Assembly: GCA_003139095.1 (NCBI GenBank)
Contig: PLHW01000010.1
Span: 81,113-145,112 of the forward strand
Direction of reading: 5' to 3'
DNA from: Acidobacteriaceae bacterium
GTDB taxonomy: Bacteria; Acidobacteriota; Terriglobia; Terriglobales; Acidobacteriaceae
DNA: 64,000 nt
In this document: piece after piece, positions 10,538 to 18,994 of the stretch
Numbering within the stretch: the stretch's first letter is position 1
Layout: each line of letters starts with the position of its first letter
Notes under the pieces: model-generated
What the model saw: the letters and a program-made list of their open reading frames with translations, nothing else
Told to the model about the DNA's origin: nothing
The model's database searches: none
Position numbers and translations under genes: made by a program

Positions 10538-11458
10538 CTAGTCAGCCCGCACCGTTAGTACTGGACATGGGGCACCGCATACCACTCGATAAGAGTTCGT
10601 CGAGAGAAAGCGATTGGTAAACCGGTGGGCCGCTGGCACGGTAAGCACGATCAAATCGGCGGCAGCGCGCTCCGCCTCGCGCAGGATCAGGTCGCTCTGA
10701 GTGCCGATCTCGGGTGGCAATTGCGGAAGGTTGGTTATATTCCTCCCCAAAGCGGTGTCCCTCAACTCAGAATCGCGCCACTCGAACTGGGACACTCTTG
10801 CGAGTACGCGTCCGGCATGTTCTTCGAACACATGGGCGACGCTAAGCCGGGAGCTGTACTTCCGCGCGAGCGAAAAGGCGTACGATTCCGCCAGCTTGGA
10901 ATGCGCGGAGGCATCGTAGGCAAAGAGAATGCTCTCCGGTCCGAATTGCTCTAGCCTGTTTCGATCCATGTACGGACCTACCACAAGCACCGGACAAGAA
11001 GCATGATCCACAACCGTTTCCGCGACTGATCCGAGCGCCAGCTTCTTCCAGCCGGTTCGGCCGTGCGTGCCCACGACGATCAAGCCAAGATCGAGGGCGT
11101 GGGCCATATCCGGGAGGATGGTCGGCAGTTCTGCGACTTCCACTTGAAACTTGACATTGACATTCTTAGCCAGACCGCTGCAGCGTAGGTCCGAATCCAG
11201 TCGTTGCATGTCGCGCCAGGCAGCCTCGCGGGCTGTCTGCGCTGCATCGGGCGCCCCCATGTTGTAGGGTGTGGGGTCGATGCAATGAAACACGTGCAAT
11301 GTGGCGGCGTACCTGACCGCGATCCCGAGCGCATAATTGAGGGCTCTCGCCGAACTTTTTGAGAAATCGGTTGCCAGCAAGACATTGCGCAGAGTCAGCG
11401 CATCAGCGCTGGCGGGTGACGATTCGAGCAGTTCCATCCGTGAGACCGTCTCCTTCAT
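10538..11458 (-). CDS. Tandem-domain universal stress protein
   Basis: A cytoplasmic stress protein of 306 residues made of two UspA domains (about 20-155 and 165-306). The first domain has the nucleotide-binding pattern G-x2-G-x9-G-S in GTHGRTGWKKLALGSVAE. The second domain ends in the usual APCPVLTVR strand but has lost the glycine motif (PAAHRFTNRFLSTNS), so only the first is expected to bind ATP. The ATG at 11458 follows AAGGAAG. It is upstream of ackA on the same strand with a 220-base gap, so it is probably a separate transcription unit. The precise stress it responds to is not readable. Confidence 0.92.
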   Translation of the reverse strand: MKETVSRMELLESSPASADALTLRNVLLATDFSKSSARALNYALGIAVRYAATLHVFHCIDPTPYNMGAPDAAQTAREAAWRDMQRLDSDLRCSGLAKNVNVKFQVEVAELPTILPDMAHALDLGLIVVGTHGRTGWKKLALGSVAETVVDHASCPVLVVGPYMDRNRLEQFGPESILFAYDASAHSKLAESYAFSLARKYSSRLSVAHVFEEHAGRVLARVSQFEWRDSELRDTALGRNITNLPQLPPEIGTQSDLILREAERAAADLIVLTVPAAHRFTNRFLSTNSYRVVCGAPCPVLTVRAD

Positions 11459-11489
11459 ATCTTCCTTGGAGCCAATTCAGACAGCAACG

Positions 11490-12314
11490 CTAATTGCCGC
11501 TAACCACGGCTCGTGCATGAGCCTCTTGCGAAGGCAGCGATACCTCTTTGTTTTGGGCGCCATTTACGACGTAATCCTGGTGGTCGATGGTCAGGACCTT
11601 CTTGCCGTACAGCCGAACCTGCACAAACGTCTCGTCTCTTTGCGGCAGCCAGAATCCACCAATCTTCTGGTACTGCCGCACGAAGTCGGCTCGCTCGATC
11701 CAGAAGGAAAGCTTCCTGGCGGGATGGCCTTCGATCCGGACCACCGCGTAGTCGTCAACATCAATCCAAAGTTTGCCTTCAAACAGGTACTTGTCTTTTC
11801 GTTTCGGCGTCGCTTGCAAGACAAAACAGCGGTAGGGTCCCACCTGTTGTTCGCCCAGCAAAGCAGCGCTGTAGTTGTCAGGGGTGATGGCGCTGTCGTG
11901 ATGCTCCTTGCCGGCGGCGGTTTCGATTTCACTGCTGATGAGCGGGTTCAGGGCGAGGTGTCGGATCAGTCCCGACCCCTTTTCGGATGTGACGACAAAT
12001 CTTTTTTTGTCGGGCGCACGGAACTCCATCCGCCCGGTCTCTTCGGCGTGCACTTTCCCCTTCAAATCGACGACCTGATAGGTTCTCAAGGCCGAGTAAT
12101 CGGCCAGCGCTGTCTTTCGCAATTCGTTATGAGCCAGCAACTCCGCAAAAATCTGGCCTTCCGTAACCCCTGGCCGCAGGGGCTCGAGTGGAGTTGCGAG
12201 AGCTTGGTCGCTTTCCTGCCCAAGCTGCGCCATTGCGGACACTGCCGACGTTGTCAGGCCGATCAGAATCGCGGCGATGAAAACAGGTTTAATTTGGATT
12301 ATCGGCGTTGCCAT
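11490..12314 (-). CDS. Secreted LolA-like / outer-membrane sorting-type protein
   Basis: A 274-residue exported protein. The N terminus has a signal peptide (positive start, FIAAILIGLTTSAVSA, then AMAQ). The remainder resembles the LolA/LolB-type half-barrel: a run of beta strands with YQVVDLKGKVHAEETGRMEF, the pattern KLWIDVDDYAVVRIEG (typical of outer-membrane lipoprotein-sorting-like proteins), and WLPQRDE. The function is not established; many acidobacterial paralogs exist. I chose the ATG at 12314 directly after a GGAGGGG site, not the upstream frame start at 12371. The next upstream gene ends 82 bases away, so the three minus-strand secreted genes between 11.5 and 13.5 kb may form an operon. 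Confidence 0.72.
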   Translation of the reverse strand: MATPIIQIKPVFIAAILIGLTTSAVSAMAQLGQESDQALATPLEPLRPGVTEGQIFAELLAHNELRKTALADYSALRTYQVVDLKGKVHAEETGRMEFRAPDKKRFVVTSEKGSGLIRHLALNPLISSEIETAAGKEHHDSAITPDNYSAALLGEQQVGPYRCFVLQATPKRKDKYLFEGKLWIDVDDYAVVRIEGHPARKLSFWIERADFVRQYQKIGGFWLPQRDETFVQVRLYGKKVLTIDHQDYVVNGAQNKEVSLPSQEAHARAVVSGN

Positions 12315-12396
12315 GTCCCCTCCAAGCGCATTTCCTTCCCCTGCTTCAATCCTCGAAGCTGCGCACACCATGCCGGAACCTATTGTTGATCACGAG

Positions 12397-12975
12397 TCAC
12401 TGCGCACCCTGTGCCGGAACTGAGAGCGAGGGCTCCGGCAAAGCTGATTGTTTGATTGTATTGGCCACATTGCGGGCGAGGTTGTGGGTTGCTCGCAAGT
12501 TACTCCCCAGAAAACGGACATTACCGTCGACCGTGCGCTCCACGATGACCTGGCCGCCGCGAGTGCACAACTGGCTGCGCACGGTTAACTTGGTTGCGCC
12601 GCTCACGGTGGTCACCGCGCGCCGAGTCTCGCTTCCCGCCGTGTACTTCTGCACAGTTGTTTTCAGAATCAATAGGTCGGAAACCTCTGTCGCATTTCGG
12701 TCACCCTCCCGAAGCACCTGCTTAAATTGCTTCGTCTTTCCCAGTTCCTGTAAGAGGCTCTCGTAGATGGCGATCTGAAAGGAGGGTGAGAGATTCACAT
12801 CGCCGGGATCAACCTGGACCACTTGCACACTCCATTGCACGCCACCGGAACTGTCTCGACCGGAAGAGGATTTCGGCGTGGCGGCTTGAGCAGCCAGCTG
12901 CAGTGGATGTGCAACCGCCATCGCCACCATCGCTAGCGCCAGCAGGATCAATGAGACTCGCTTACTTGTGATCAC
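12397..12975 (-). CDS. Secreted hypothetical protein (GTG start)
   Basis: Function unknown. A GTG at 12975, six bases after a GGAGG site, gives a 192-residue protein with a clean signal peptide (MITSKRVSLILLALAM..., cleavage near AQAA). The longer frame to 13122 would bury this signal 50 residues inside and overlap the upstream gene heavily, so the GTG is preferred. The mature part has a polar N terminus and then an alternating strand/helix region: VQVDPGDVNLSPSFQIAIYE, FKQVLREGD and LLILKTTVQKYTAGSETRRA. This resembles the DUF4410-type layout of lipid- or cell-envelope-associated proteins, but that is only an impression. It overlaps the preceding gene by 14 bases, so the two are translationally linked. 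Confidence 0.7.
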   Translation of the reverse strand: MITSKRVSLILLALAMVAMAVAHPLQLAAQAATPKSSSGRDSSGGVQWSVQVVQVDPGDVNLSPSFQIAIYESLLQELGKTKQFKQVLREGDRNATEVSDLLILKTTVQKYTAGSETRRAVTTVSGATKLTVRSQLCTRGGQVIVERTVDGNVRFLGSNLRATHNLARNVANTIKQSALPEPSLSVPAQGAQ

Positions 12976-13552
12976 TTGAAACCTCCGCAGTGCTTTGCTT
13001 CGTAGCCTCGTCTTCGCTTTGGCGGACATGTGCTCCCCGGGCCACCAGTTCATCCCTGAGAGTTCCCCCTTGCCCTTTTTGTAACTGGAAGATCGCTCCG
13101 TGAACTCCCCCGTTTGCGTCAACGTACTCTAGGGTGAGAGTGTCGTACTTCTTGTGGGCAAAGAGGCTAACGACTCGTCCCCCACCGAACGGAGTCGCAG
13201 CCTTTCCCAAAGTCATGGGCAACCCTCCGACTTGTCTACTCTGGTCGCCAGCAAAAACATCCTGGACAGAAGCAATACTCACTTCCACCGCCGGCTTCCC
13301 ATTCTTCTGAAACTGCAAAGCGCTACCTTGAATCGACAGTGTTCCGCCAGCATTGTTCGCTGCGCCTTCGAAGCCCATGAGATGTGTAACCTGGGCACTG
13401 AATGGCGCAGTTACATTCGTTGGCGGGCTGGCGTTCTGGGCAAGCGCCGCGACAGCACACCCGATGAGAAGGATCAGATACGCCCAAACCCGGTGCGGCA
13501 TCGGCATGTAGCCGTGCGGCGTGTGCTCTGCTGGAACAATCCTGCGATTCAT
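12962..13552 (-). CDS. Secreted hypothetical protein
   Basis: Function unknown, 196 residues. The first 40 residues contain a hydrophobic export segment (VWAYLILLIGCAVAALAQ). The mature region reads like a small beta-rich domain: GFEGAANNAGGTLSIQGSAL, VSIASVQDVFAGDQSRQVGG and KKYDTLTLEYVDANGG, a pattern found in secreted PH-like or barrel domains of acidobacteria. The ATG at 13552 is preceded by GGAGAG; internal ATGs at 13507 and 13501 are possible. Its stop overlaps the GTG start of the next gene by 14 bases, so they are likely partners in the envelope. Confidence 0.7.
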   Translation of the reverse strand: MNRRIVPAEHTPHGYMPMPHRVWAYLILLIGCAVAALAQNASPPTNVTAPFSAQVTHLMGFEGAANNAGGTLSIQGSALQFQKNGKPAVEVSIASVQDVFAGDQSRQVGGLPMTLGKAATPFGGGRVVSLFAHKKYDTLTLEYVDANGGVHGAIFQLQKGQGGTLRDELVARGAHVRQSEDEATKQSTAEVSSDHK

Positions 13553-13704
13553 GTATGCTCTCCAATCCCTACCATCCGGAACTTCTTAATCGTCGGCTAG
13601 ACTCTGCCAAACTCTTACCTAATAACCTCAAGCATTCGAAGGTCCAGACCAGGAGTGTGGGCAAGCAAGAAGAAGCTGCGTTCGACCTGAACATCTTCAC
13701 CGAT

Positions 13705-13731
13705 CAAGTGACAAAGGTTTTGGCAAATGAC
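13705..13731 (+). repeat. Paired AAGTGACAAA / TGGCAAATGAC motif copies
   Basis: Two neighbouring copies of the recurring intergenic motif: CAAGTGACAAA at 13705-13715 and TGGCAAATGAC at 13721-13731, about 160 bases upstream of the gene starting at 13552. The second copy is followed by TGGCA, giving a TGGCA direct repeat. Meaning is unknown. Confidence 0.4.
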
Positions 13732-13749
13732 TGGCAGACCCGGGCGAAG

Positions 13750-14103
13750 TTACTTGGTCTGTTTCGTGTCTGCAGCCGGTTTCCGGCTCACGATGGGTAC
13801 CTCATGGGATTGGCCCAACAAATCGTTGTAGGTGATCGTTTGCTTTCCCACCAGCACAAGAATGTCGCGCCCCCCAGCGTACCGAACCGTTTTCATGCCG
13901 AGCGGCGGCGTGTACAAGAGTACGTAGACCGTGTCCGCCACCTTGACGCAAACGTCATAGCTGACGTCTTCGGAAGGGGTATTAGAGGCGGCCTGATGAG
14001 GCTTGACGCTAGTGATTGTGCCCACTTGATACTTCCCTGCGGACTGACACACCGCGGAAACTGCCGCCAGACCAATACAGATCGCGCACAGTAGCTTAAA
14101 CAT
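13750..14103 (-). CDS. Small secreted hypothetical protein
   Basis: Function unknown, 117 residues. It has a signal peptide (FKLLCAICIGLAAVSAVCQ) and a small beta domain with TVYVLLYTPPLG, GRDILVLVGKQTITY and the C-terminal lysine-rich tail. The block order resembles the 110-residue protein at 16733-17065 (GKDVLLLEGMHGILTY), suggesting the two are diverged members of one family. The start follows AAGAGGAGCG. It stands alone between two intergenic gaps, downstream of a likely terminator for the OmpA gene. Confidence 0.7.
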   Translation of the reverse strand: MFKLLCAICIGLAAVSAVCQSAGKYQVGTITSVKPHQAASNTPSEDVSYDVCVKVADTVYVLLYTPPLGMKTVRYAGGRDILVLVGKQTITYNDLLGQSHEVPIVSRKPAADTKQTK

Positions 14104-14135
14104 TGATCGCTCCTCTTACTCTAAGAATGGGGGGA

Positions 14136-14167
14136 AAGCAGGACGGTCTTGTGAAGCCTTCCTGCTT
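14136..14167 (-). terminator. Likely intrinsic terminator after the OmpA-type gene
   Basis: A perfect 8-bp inverted repeat, AAGCAGGA and TCCTGCTT, is separated by 16 bases, with a further partial pairing inside the loop. On the minus strand it starts 15 bases after the stop codon at 14182 and is followed by TTTCCCC, a short pyrimidine run. Confidence 0.55.
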
Positions 14168-14181
14168 GGTGCCGAGATGCG

Positions 14182-15924
14182 CTAATTCCCCATCCCCTCT
14201 TTCTCGGCTGCTGGTTCTACAGGGCGTGCTTTTCTCAGACCATTTCGATCAGCGAGCCTGGCGAAATCATCCGCATTGAACGGATATGCGCGTGCCGACT
14301 CTTGCCCGGTGGAACTCAAGGTGAAATCCACCCGGCGGTTATAAGCCAGGACTATGTTCCCGAGTTTCCGGATCACTTTTTGGCGGGCGTCACCACTCAA
14401 GCCGGCATCTTGGTTTAACAATTGTTTAACTTGATCGGCAGTCAGATTCTCTTGGTTTCCCAACGCCTTGGTCTCTATGCCCGCTTCGGGCACTCCCTGC
14501 TCTACCAGAAAGCGCTTGGCCAATTCCGCCCGCCGTTCCGACAATCGCTGGTTGTAGTCCTTTGGCCCTCGCTTGTCGGCAAAGCCAGTGAGCAGAAGAC
14601 GTGCATCGGACTTGAAGGATAGATATTTCTTGAACTCTTCTGCGATGGTCTGTAGCGCTTGCCTCTCGCTGGGGAGCAAGGCGGCTTCAGACTTGAGAGA
14701 TCCGGGCCGATCGGTTTGAAAGTAAACGCTGCGCATCGCGAGCGCTCCCGGTTCGATCGAGCCGACGATGTGCAAAGCGACGGTTTGAGTCTCGGCTCCG
14801 CCGCACTCATTGGTTGCTTTCAGAGTGTAGTTGACGGTCTCATCCACGGGCCCGAAGTCGCTCTTTTGAGGGGCCACGGTCAATGTGCGGCTCCCGCTCG
14901 CATCGACCGCGCCCAACGGATCGATCGCTACATTGGAAGCGTTCGTCGCGTTCCAATTCAAGGCGGCAGTGCTGTCCTCGACCACCTTGTCTCCCACGCG
15001 CTTATAGTGAGTCTCGGCGGATGAGAGGCTGAGATTTGCCTGGATGGCACTGTTCACGTTCACAGTGACGGTCGAAGTGGCCGTGCCACCCGGCCCTATC
15101 GCGGTAAGATCGTAGGTGGTCGTATGCTTAGGCTGAACGGCCTGCTCTCCGGAGGCCGCGACCGCTCCAACCGGTTTGATTTCCACCTCCGGTGCGTCGG
15201 TGGAGTTCCACTTGAGTTGGGAAGAGTCTCCGCAATTGAGTTGCGCGGTTGTAGCTGCCAATTCTGCCGTAGGCTTCGCAACGGCCACAGTAGCGCTGGC
15301 GACTCCTGCGGTGAAGCGTGGTGCCGTTCCGAGTTTTTCTCCGCGCGACCAGGGCACAGTCTTGCGGACACCTTTGGAGGCATCCACGATCACCCGCTGG
15401 TTTACGGGAACGTCGACTGGGCCTGACCAGGCCTCCTTATCGCCGCTCTGTATGCTCACCTGATAGGTGCCAGGCGCGACGACCAACTCCTGCTTCCACC
15501 ACAAGAAATCAGTATTGAATTCGTCGCCGTGCCCAACAAAGAAATCAGGGGTCTTCCCGTTTAACAAAACGGCGTCGCGGTCAACTCCCTCGATTGCGAT
15601 CGCGCCGAACGGCCCGGCGACCTTTGCGGCAACTGCCTCCAAAGCGACTTCGAGGTTGGTCGTCTTTCCCGCTGTGATCGTGACAGTGCGGGTAACGGGC
15701 TGATAACCATAATTGACCAGTTCGACTTTATGTTCCCCAGCGCTCAGGCTCAGGGAGGGATGCTTGCTTGCTTCGCTGATGGCACGGTCGTCGACAAAGA
15801 CGTAGGCCTGCTTCGGGGTGACACGAAGTTTGAGCTTGCCATTCTGCGCAAATCCCGAGATTCCGCTAGCCAAGAGAAACAGGCCAATGAAGACAATACG
15901 TGATGCCGTACATTCAGATCTCAT
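14182..15924 (-). CDS. PEGA / Ig-like / OmpA-C envelope protein
   Basis: A 580-residue exported protein likely anchored between outer membrane and peptidoglycan. Order: signal peptide (IVFIGLFLLASGISGFAQ), a PEGA domain (KLRVTPKQAYVFVDD, then NYGYQPVTRTVTI) at about 30-95, a 100-residue linker domain, two Ig-like repeats that begin with LNCGDSSQLKWN and ALNWNATNASNV (about 215-400), and a C-terminal OmpA-like domain (about 400-560) with LLLTGFADKRGPKDYNQRLSERRA, split here as the family's peptidoglycan-binding core GFADKRG and NQRLSERRA. The ATG at 15924 follows AAGGAAC; the frame start at 15960 has none. The Ig-like modules suggest a protein-protein or polysaccharide contact. Confidence 0.85.
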   Translation of the reverse strand: MRSECTASRIVFIGLFLLASGISGFAQNGKLKLRVTPKQAYVFVDDRAISEASKHPSLSLSAGEHKVELVNYGYQPVTRTVTITAGKTTNLEVALEAVAAKVAGPFGAIAIEGVDRDAVLLNGKTPDFFVGHGDEFNTDFLWWKQELVVAPGTYQVSIQSGDKEAWSGPVDVPVNQRVIVDASKGVRKTVPWSRGEKLGTAPRFTAGVASATVAVAKPTAELAATTAQLNCGDSSQLKWNSTDAPEVEIKPVGAVAASGEQAVQPKHTTTYDLTAIGPGGTATSTVTVNVNSAIQANLSLSSAETHYKRVGDKVVEDSTAALNWNATNASNVAIDPLGAVDASGSRTLTVAPQKSDFGPVDETVNYTLKATNECGGAETQTVALHIVGSIEPGALAMRSVYFQTDRPGSLKSEAALLPSERQALQTIAEEFKKYLSFKSDARLLLTGFADKRGPKDYNQRLSERRAELAKRFLVEQGVPEAGIETKALGNQENLTADQVKQLLNQDAGLSGDARQKVIRKLGNIVLAYNRRVDFTLSSTGQESARAYPFNADDFARLADRNGLRKARPVEPAAEKEGMGN

Positions 15925-16422
15925 GATCAGTTCCTTTTTAGAAAAATGTGTTCCGCTCACGGAGTTGGTGCAGGTACGTGCGTAGCGGCGTGGCTCCGCT
16001 CAACGCCGAAGATGCAAGCGCGATGCCAGATCCCCGAAGTGAATCAGGATTTGCTAAGCAGGTAGATTCTCAATCGATTTGCACGTGAAGGCTCTACACC
16101 CTGCCCACCGGAGGTCATGCCGCCCGCCGCGTAACAGTCCGTCAGTCGCCAAAAGCTTGCCAATGGTTTGACACGCAACGTGCCGGAACTGCGCATTAAC
16201 GTGTTCGGAGTTGGCATCGCGTTTGCAAGATCATGCACCGAGCGAGGCCGCAGCCGGTACAGGTGGCCCAGACGAACTCCGTAGCCAACCAGCACGGAGC
16301 GCTTGAGAGCGACACATACCCGTTGTAAGTTAACCGTCGTACGTGGTCCTGGGCTGCGCCTCGCGTTTTGGCAACTCGGAGAACTTTCCGGGAGAAGCCT
16401 GCAGTGAGATAAGGAGGGTACT
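15925..16422. other. Gene-free stretch
   Basis: About 500 bases with no gene I can support. A 212-codon antisense frame crosses it (16044-16682), but its product is arginine/serine/proline-rich with no domain pattern and it collides with the better-supported small gene at 16423. No tRNA, repeats or clear promoters were recognised. Confidence 0.5.
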
Positions 16423-16632
16423 ATGAGGCGCATCGAGACAATGCCGGGAGAACCGAACGCGAGCGTGATTTCTTCGATCATCAATCTTGTCTGCCCACAG
16501 TGCGGCGGACACATGATGGACTTCGAATGCTGGGGCAGGTGCGGCAGGAACTGGCTCTCGGAATGGGAATGGGCAATCAACACTATGAGAAGACCCAGCG
16601 CCAGAGCAAAAAGTGCCGGTCCCAAGCGGTAG
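16423..16632 (+). CDS. Small zinc-ribbon-like protein
   Basis: A 69-residue product with a short four-cysteine core: CPQCGGHMMDFECWGRC, followed by GRNWLSEWEWA. The CxxC pair plus a second spaced cysteine pair is what a small metal-binding ribbon would need. The ATG is preceded by AAGGAGGG, among the best Shine-Dalgarno sites in this region, which is why I keep it despite its size. The C-terminal part (RPSARAKSAGPKR) is basic. No function can be assigned; it lies 100 bases upstream of another small gene on the same strand. Confidence 0.5.
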   Translation: MRRIETMPGEPNASVISSIINLVCPQCGGHMMDFECWGRCGRNWLSEWEWAINTMRRPSARAKSAGPKR

Positions 16633-16732
16633 TACTGTTTGTCGGCTCTGTACCTAGCGAACCCCTTCTCAAAAAGGGACATTCCGGCTTGAGTATGAAC
16701 CTACGATCAAAACTTTCAGTTGAGAAACTGCA

Positions 16733-17065
16733 ATGCTGAGCAAACTCCTTCAGATAGTAACTTTGACTGCGTGTCTGACCCCAGCCTGGGGCAAAGCAAC
16801 TTCGGAATTGTCCTTCGTCCGACAGCCCAATACCGTCTCAATCGTAGGACCTGGAACTGTTGTGTCCGTTCACCTTCTAGACTTACCCTTCATCAAGCCG
16901 TATTACGCGGTCAAATACAAGACGGACGGCGGAGAACTGATCGAAGTGTGTACTCCTGGGAAGGACGTTTTGCTGCTAGAAGGGATGCACGGGATTCTGA
17001 CCTACTCCACCCATCCTGAGAAGATCCTCAGCTTTCGCGTGGTCGAGCAAAAGTTAACGAAGTAG
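16733..17065 (+). CDS. Small secreted hypothetical protein
   Basis: Function unknown, 110 residues with a short signal peptide (LLQIVTLTACLTPAWG) and a compact beta-rich body: GTVVSVHLLDLPFIKPYYAV, then GKDVLLLEGMHGILTY. The second block aligns in style with GRDILVLVGKQTITY of the gene at 13750, so these appear to be distant paralogs. The ribosome site is weak (TTGAGAAACTGC before the ATG). Confidence 0.6.
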   Translation: MLSKLLQIVTLTACLTPAWGKATSELSFVRQPNTVSIVGPGTVVSVHLLDLPFIKPYYAVKYKTDGGELIEVCTPGKDVLLLEGMHGILTYSTHPEKILSFRVVEQKLTK

Positions 17066-17199
17066 CGAACATGTTGTTCGGCTTGCAGACGGGTGCTTAG
17101 GAAAGTCAGGCAGTGCGATCACGTTCGCTGCGAGTGCTGCTGGAAGTGTTTGTGCCGGACGATCCCGAGTTGTTCGTAGGTCTAAAGGAGAACCTTGAT

Positions 17200-18117
17200 A
17201 TGGACACACTCTCAGCGGTAGCAGAACTAGATCGCCGGTTTGGAATTCCGGGGCTCGCCAGTGTTGGCGTAGGCAATGGCGCGATGCCGCGAGTGCAGAT
17301 TACTTCTTCTCTCTGCGAGGCCGAGATGTACCTGCACGGTGCACAGGTAACTTCCTGGAAGCCTGCGGGCAATAATAATGCCGAGGTGCTTTTTCTGAGC
17401 TCGAAATCGCGGTGGACGGATGGTCAGGCAATCCGAGGAGGGATTCCGATCTGTTTCCCGTGGTTTCGAGCCAAGGCCAATGATTCCCAGGCTCCGGCAC
17501 ACGGGTTCGCGCGCACGAAGGCGTGGCGGCTCGAATCCATTCTCGAGGAAGATGACGCGCTTGTCGTGAGCATGATGACGGAGAGCGACGAGCACAGCCG
17601 ACGCTGGTGGCCGGGAGAGTTCCAACTCGTTCACCGCGTTACTTTCGGTTCTCAACTCAAACTAGAGCTTGTTTGCACTAATACGGGGACAACGACGCTG
17701 CGTTTCGAAGAAGCGCTCCACACCTACAACCGTGTGTCAGATATTCAGCATGTGAGTGTGCTGGGATTGGATGCCGTGCGCTTTCTGGATAATACCGACT
17801 CGAACAAGGAGAAGGCACAACGAGGCGACGTGGTATTCACCTCGCAGACCGACAACGCCTACCTGAATACTTCGGACACAGTGGAACTTTTCGATCCCAA
17901 CATGCGGCGTCGGATTCGACTGGCAAAGGCCAATTCGCTCACCACGGTCGTGTGGAATCCGTGGCGCGAGAAAGCCTCTGAGATGCGCGATCTCGGTAAC
18001 GACGAATGGGCGCGGTTTCTGTGCGTCGAAGCAAGCAACATCCTGGACGACGCCGTCAACCTGGCGCCGGGGCAGGAGCACCGAATTACTGCGATTCTCA
18101 CAGTGGAGAGGCTTTAG
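17200..18117 (+). CDS. D-hexose-6-phosphate mutarotase (aldose epimerase family)
   Basis: A cytoplasmic enzyme that equilibrates alpha and beta anomers of glucose-6-phosphate or related hexose phosphates. The 305-residue protein follows the YeaD-like pattern: LHGAQVTSWKP, FLSSKSRWTDGQAIRGGIPICFPWF (substrate-pocket block, catalytic region), APAHGFARTKAWRL (His), FEEALHTYNRVSD (Glu and His), and VVWNPW near the C terminus. I start at the ATG at 17200 after AAAGGAG; the frame runs 29 codons further up without family content. It stands alone on the plus strand. Its substrate would feed from the pgm product, but there is no operon link. Confidence 0.9.
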   Translation: MDTLSAVAELDRRFGIPGLASVGVGNGAMPRVQITSSLCEAEMYLHGAQVTSWKPAGNNNAEVLFLSSKSRWTDGQAIRGGIPICFPWFRAKANDSQAPAHGFARTKAWRLESILEEDDALVVSMMTESDEHSRRWWPGEFQLVHRVTFGSQLKLELVCTNTGTTTLRFEEALHTYNRVSDIQHVSVLGLDAVRFLDNTDSNKEKAQRGDVVFTSQTDNAYLNTSDTVELFDPNMRRRIRLAKANSLTTVVWNPWREKASEMRDLGNDEWARFLCVEASNILDDAVNLAPGQEHRITAILTVERL

Positions 18118-18220
18118 GGTTAGACAAAAACCCGTTTCTTGGGTGGCGCAGCGCATTCAGCGCTCCGATTTGGCCTTTCTTTTCTTCGAGGGCTTCAGCC
18201 CCGCGGCATCACACCTTGTT

Positions 18221-18724
18221 CTATTTAGCTTCTGCGGACGGTCCTGAAGCGGGCAAACTGACAACGACGGCTGTGTCCGACTCGCCAACCCTGTGCGTGC
18301 GCTTAGCCCGAGCCGCCTCCTCAGCCACATCTTGCTCCAGCATGTCATGGAGTGCGCTGAGTACCTGATATTGCATCATGGCGACCTGGTATCTGTCCTC
18401 GATCAGATACTCCGCTTGTTCTCGAGAAATCTGATTCCCTTCCTGCGCCCGAGAGATATTCGCAACCTCGGCAGACATAGATACCGCGATCAGAGCCATC
18501 GCCTGTTGGTATTCTTTGAGGACGTCGCTCGGGCCAAGCGGGAACTCCGGTTTGATGTCTATCAGATCAGCAAGCTGGGCGGCAGCCGGGCTTTTAGCGT
18601 TGGCAAGAATCTTCTCCAGCGCAGGTGGCTCCACATCTGTCCCCCTTCGCGCCGTTTGGGCGAGGGAGGTACCAACCATCACACCCAGTAACAACACGCC
18701 GCCGACAATCGATCGCCTTCTCAT
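18221..18724 (-). CDS. Secreted hypothetical protein, helical
   Basis: Function unknown, 167 residues. A signal peptide (SIVGGVLLLGVMVGTSLAQ) is followed by an almost wholly helical, charged body: PALEKILANAKSPAAAQLAD, EYQQAMALIAVSMSAEVANI and EDRYQVAMMQYQVLSALHDM. The start follows AAAGGAACGC. The C-terminal 35 residues look disordered. It lies 64 bases downstream of the 57-residue gene at 18789, on the same strand, and the two may be co-transcribed. Confidence 0.65.
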   Translation of the reverse strand: MRRRSIVGGVLLLGVMVGTSLAQTARRGTDVEPPALEKILANAKSPAAAQLADLIDIKPEFPLGPSDVLKEYQQAMALIAVSMSAEVANISRAQEGNQISREQAEYLIEDRYQVAMMQYQVLSALHDMLEQDVAEEAARAKRTHRVGESDTAVVVSLPASGPSAEAK

Positions 18725-18788
18725 TGCGTTCCTTTCCCACCCCGCCAGTCAATGTTGCGGCGTCCTAAATGGACTTGCGCCGCCGCTT

Positions 18789-18962
18789 TCAGACTCCTGA
18801 CCACATTCCAGGAGGAGGCGACCTTTTTTCGAGAATAGCGCTGGCTAGATGTGCCACGTCTGGATCGCCGCACCGTAGTGCCCGAACCAGTTCCCGGCCC
18901 GCATCTTCGGAAGCGTATTGCGCCCACATCACTCCGCACAAGAAAACATAGTCGTGATTCAT
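18789..18962 (-). CDS. Small hypothetical protein, 57 residues
   Basis: A tiny gene supported by an excellent GAGGAGAAGG site before the ATG at 18962. The product begins MNHDYVFLCGVMWAQY and continues with ELVRALRCGDPDVAHLASAI, a pattern like a single HEAT-type helical repeat, where WA-x-Y and AGxELVRAL would pair two helices. The longer frame in the same register (to 19649) has no domain-like sequence before this point. It ends 64 bases before the start of the gene at 18724. Function unknown. Confidence 0.5.
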   Translation of the reverse strand: MNHDYVFLCGVMWAQYASEDAGRELVRALRCGDPDVAHLASAILEKRSPPPGMWSGV

Positions 18963-18994
18963 TATCCTTCTCCTCACCTGCCACTTACCGAACA

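Noticed and set aside
16044..16682. 212-codon minus-strand frame
   Set aside because: Rich in Ser, Pro and Arg with no domain pattern, no Shine-Dalgarno, and it opposes a small gene with an ideal ribosome site.
18721..18984. 87-codon minus-strand frame
   Set aside because: Its register competes with the 57-residue gene, which has the better start and sequence pattern.
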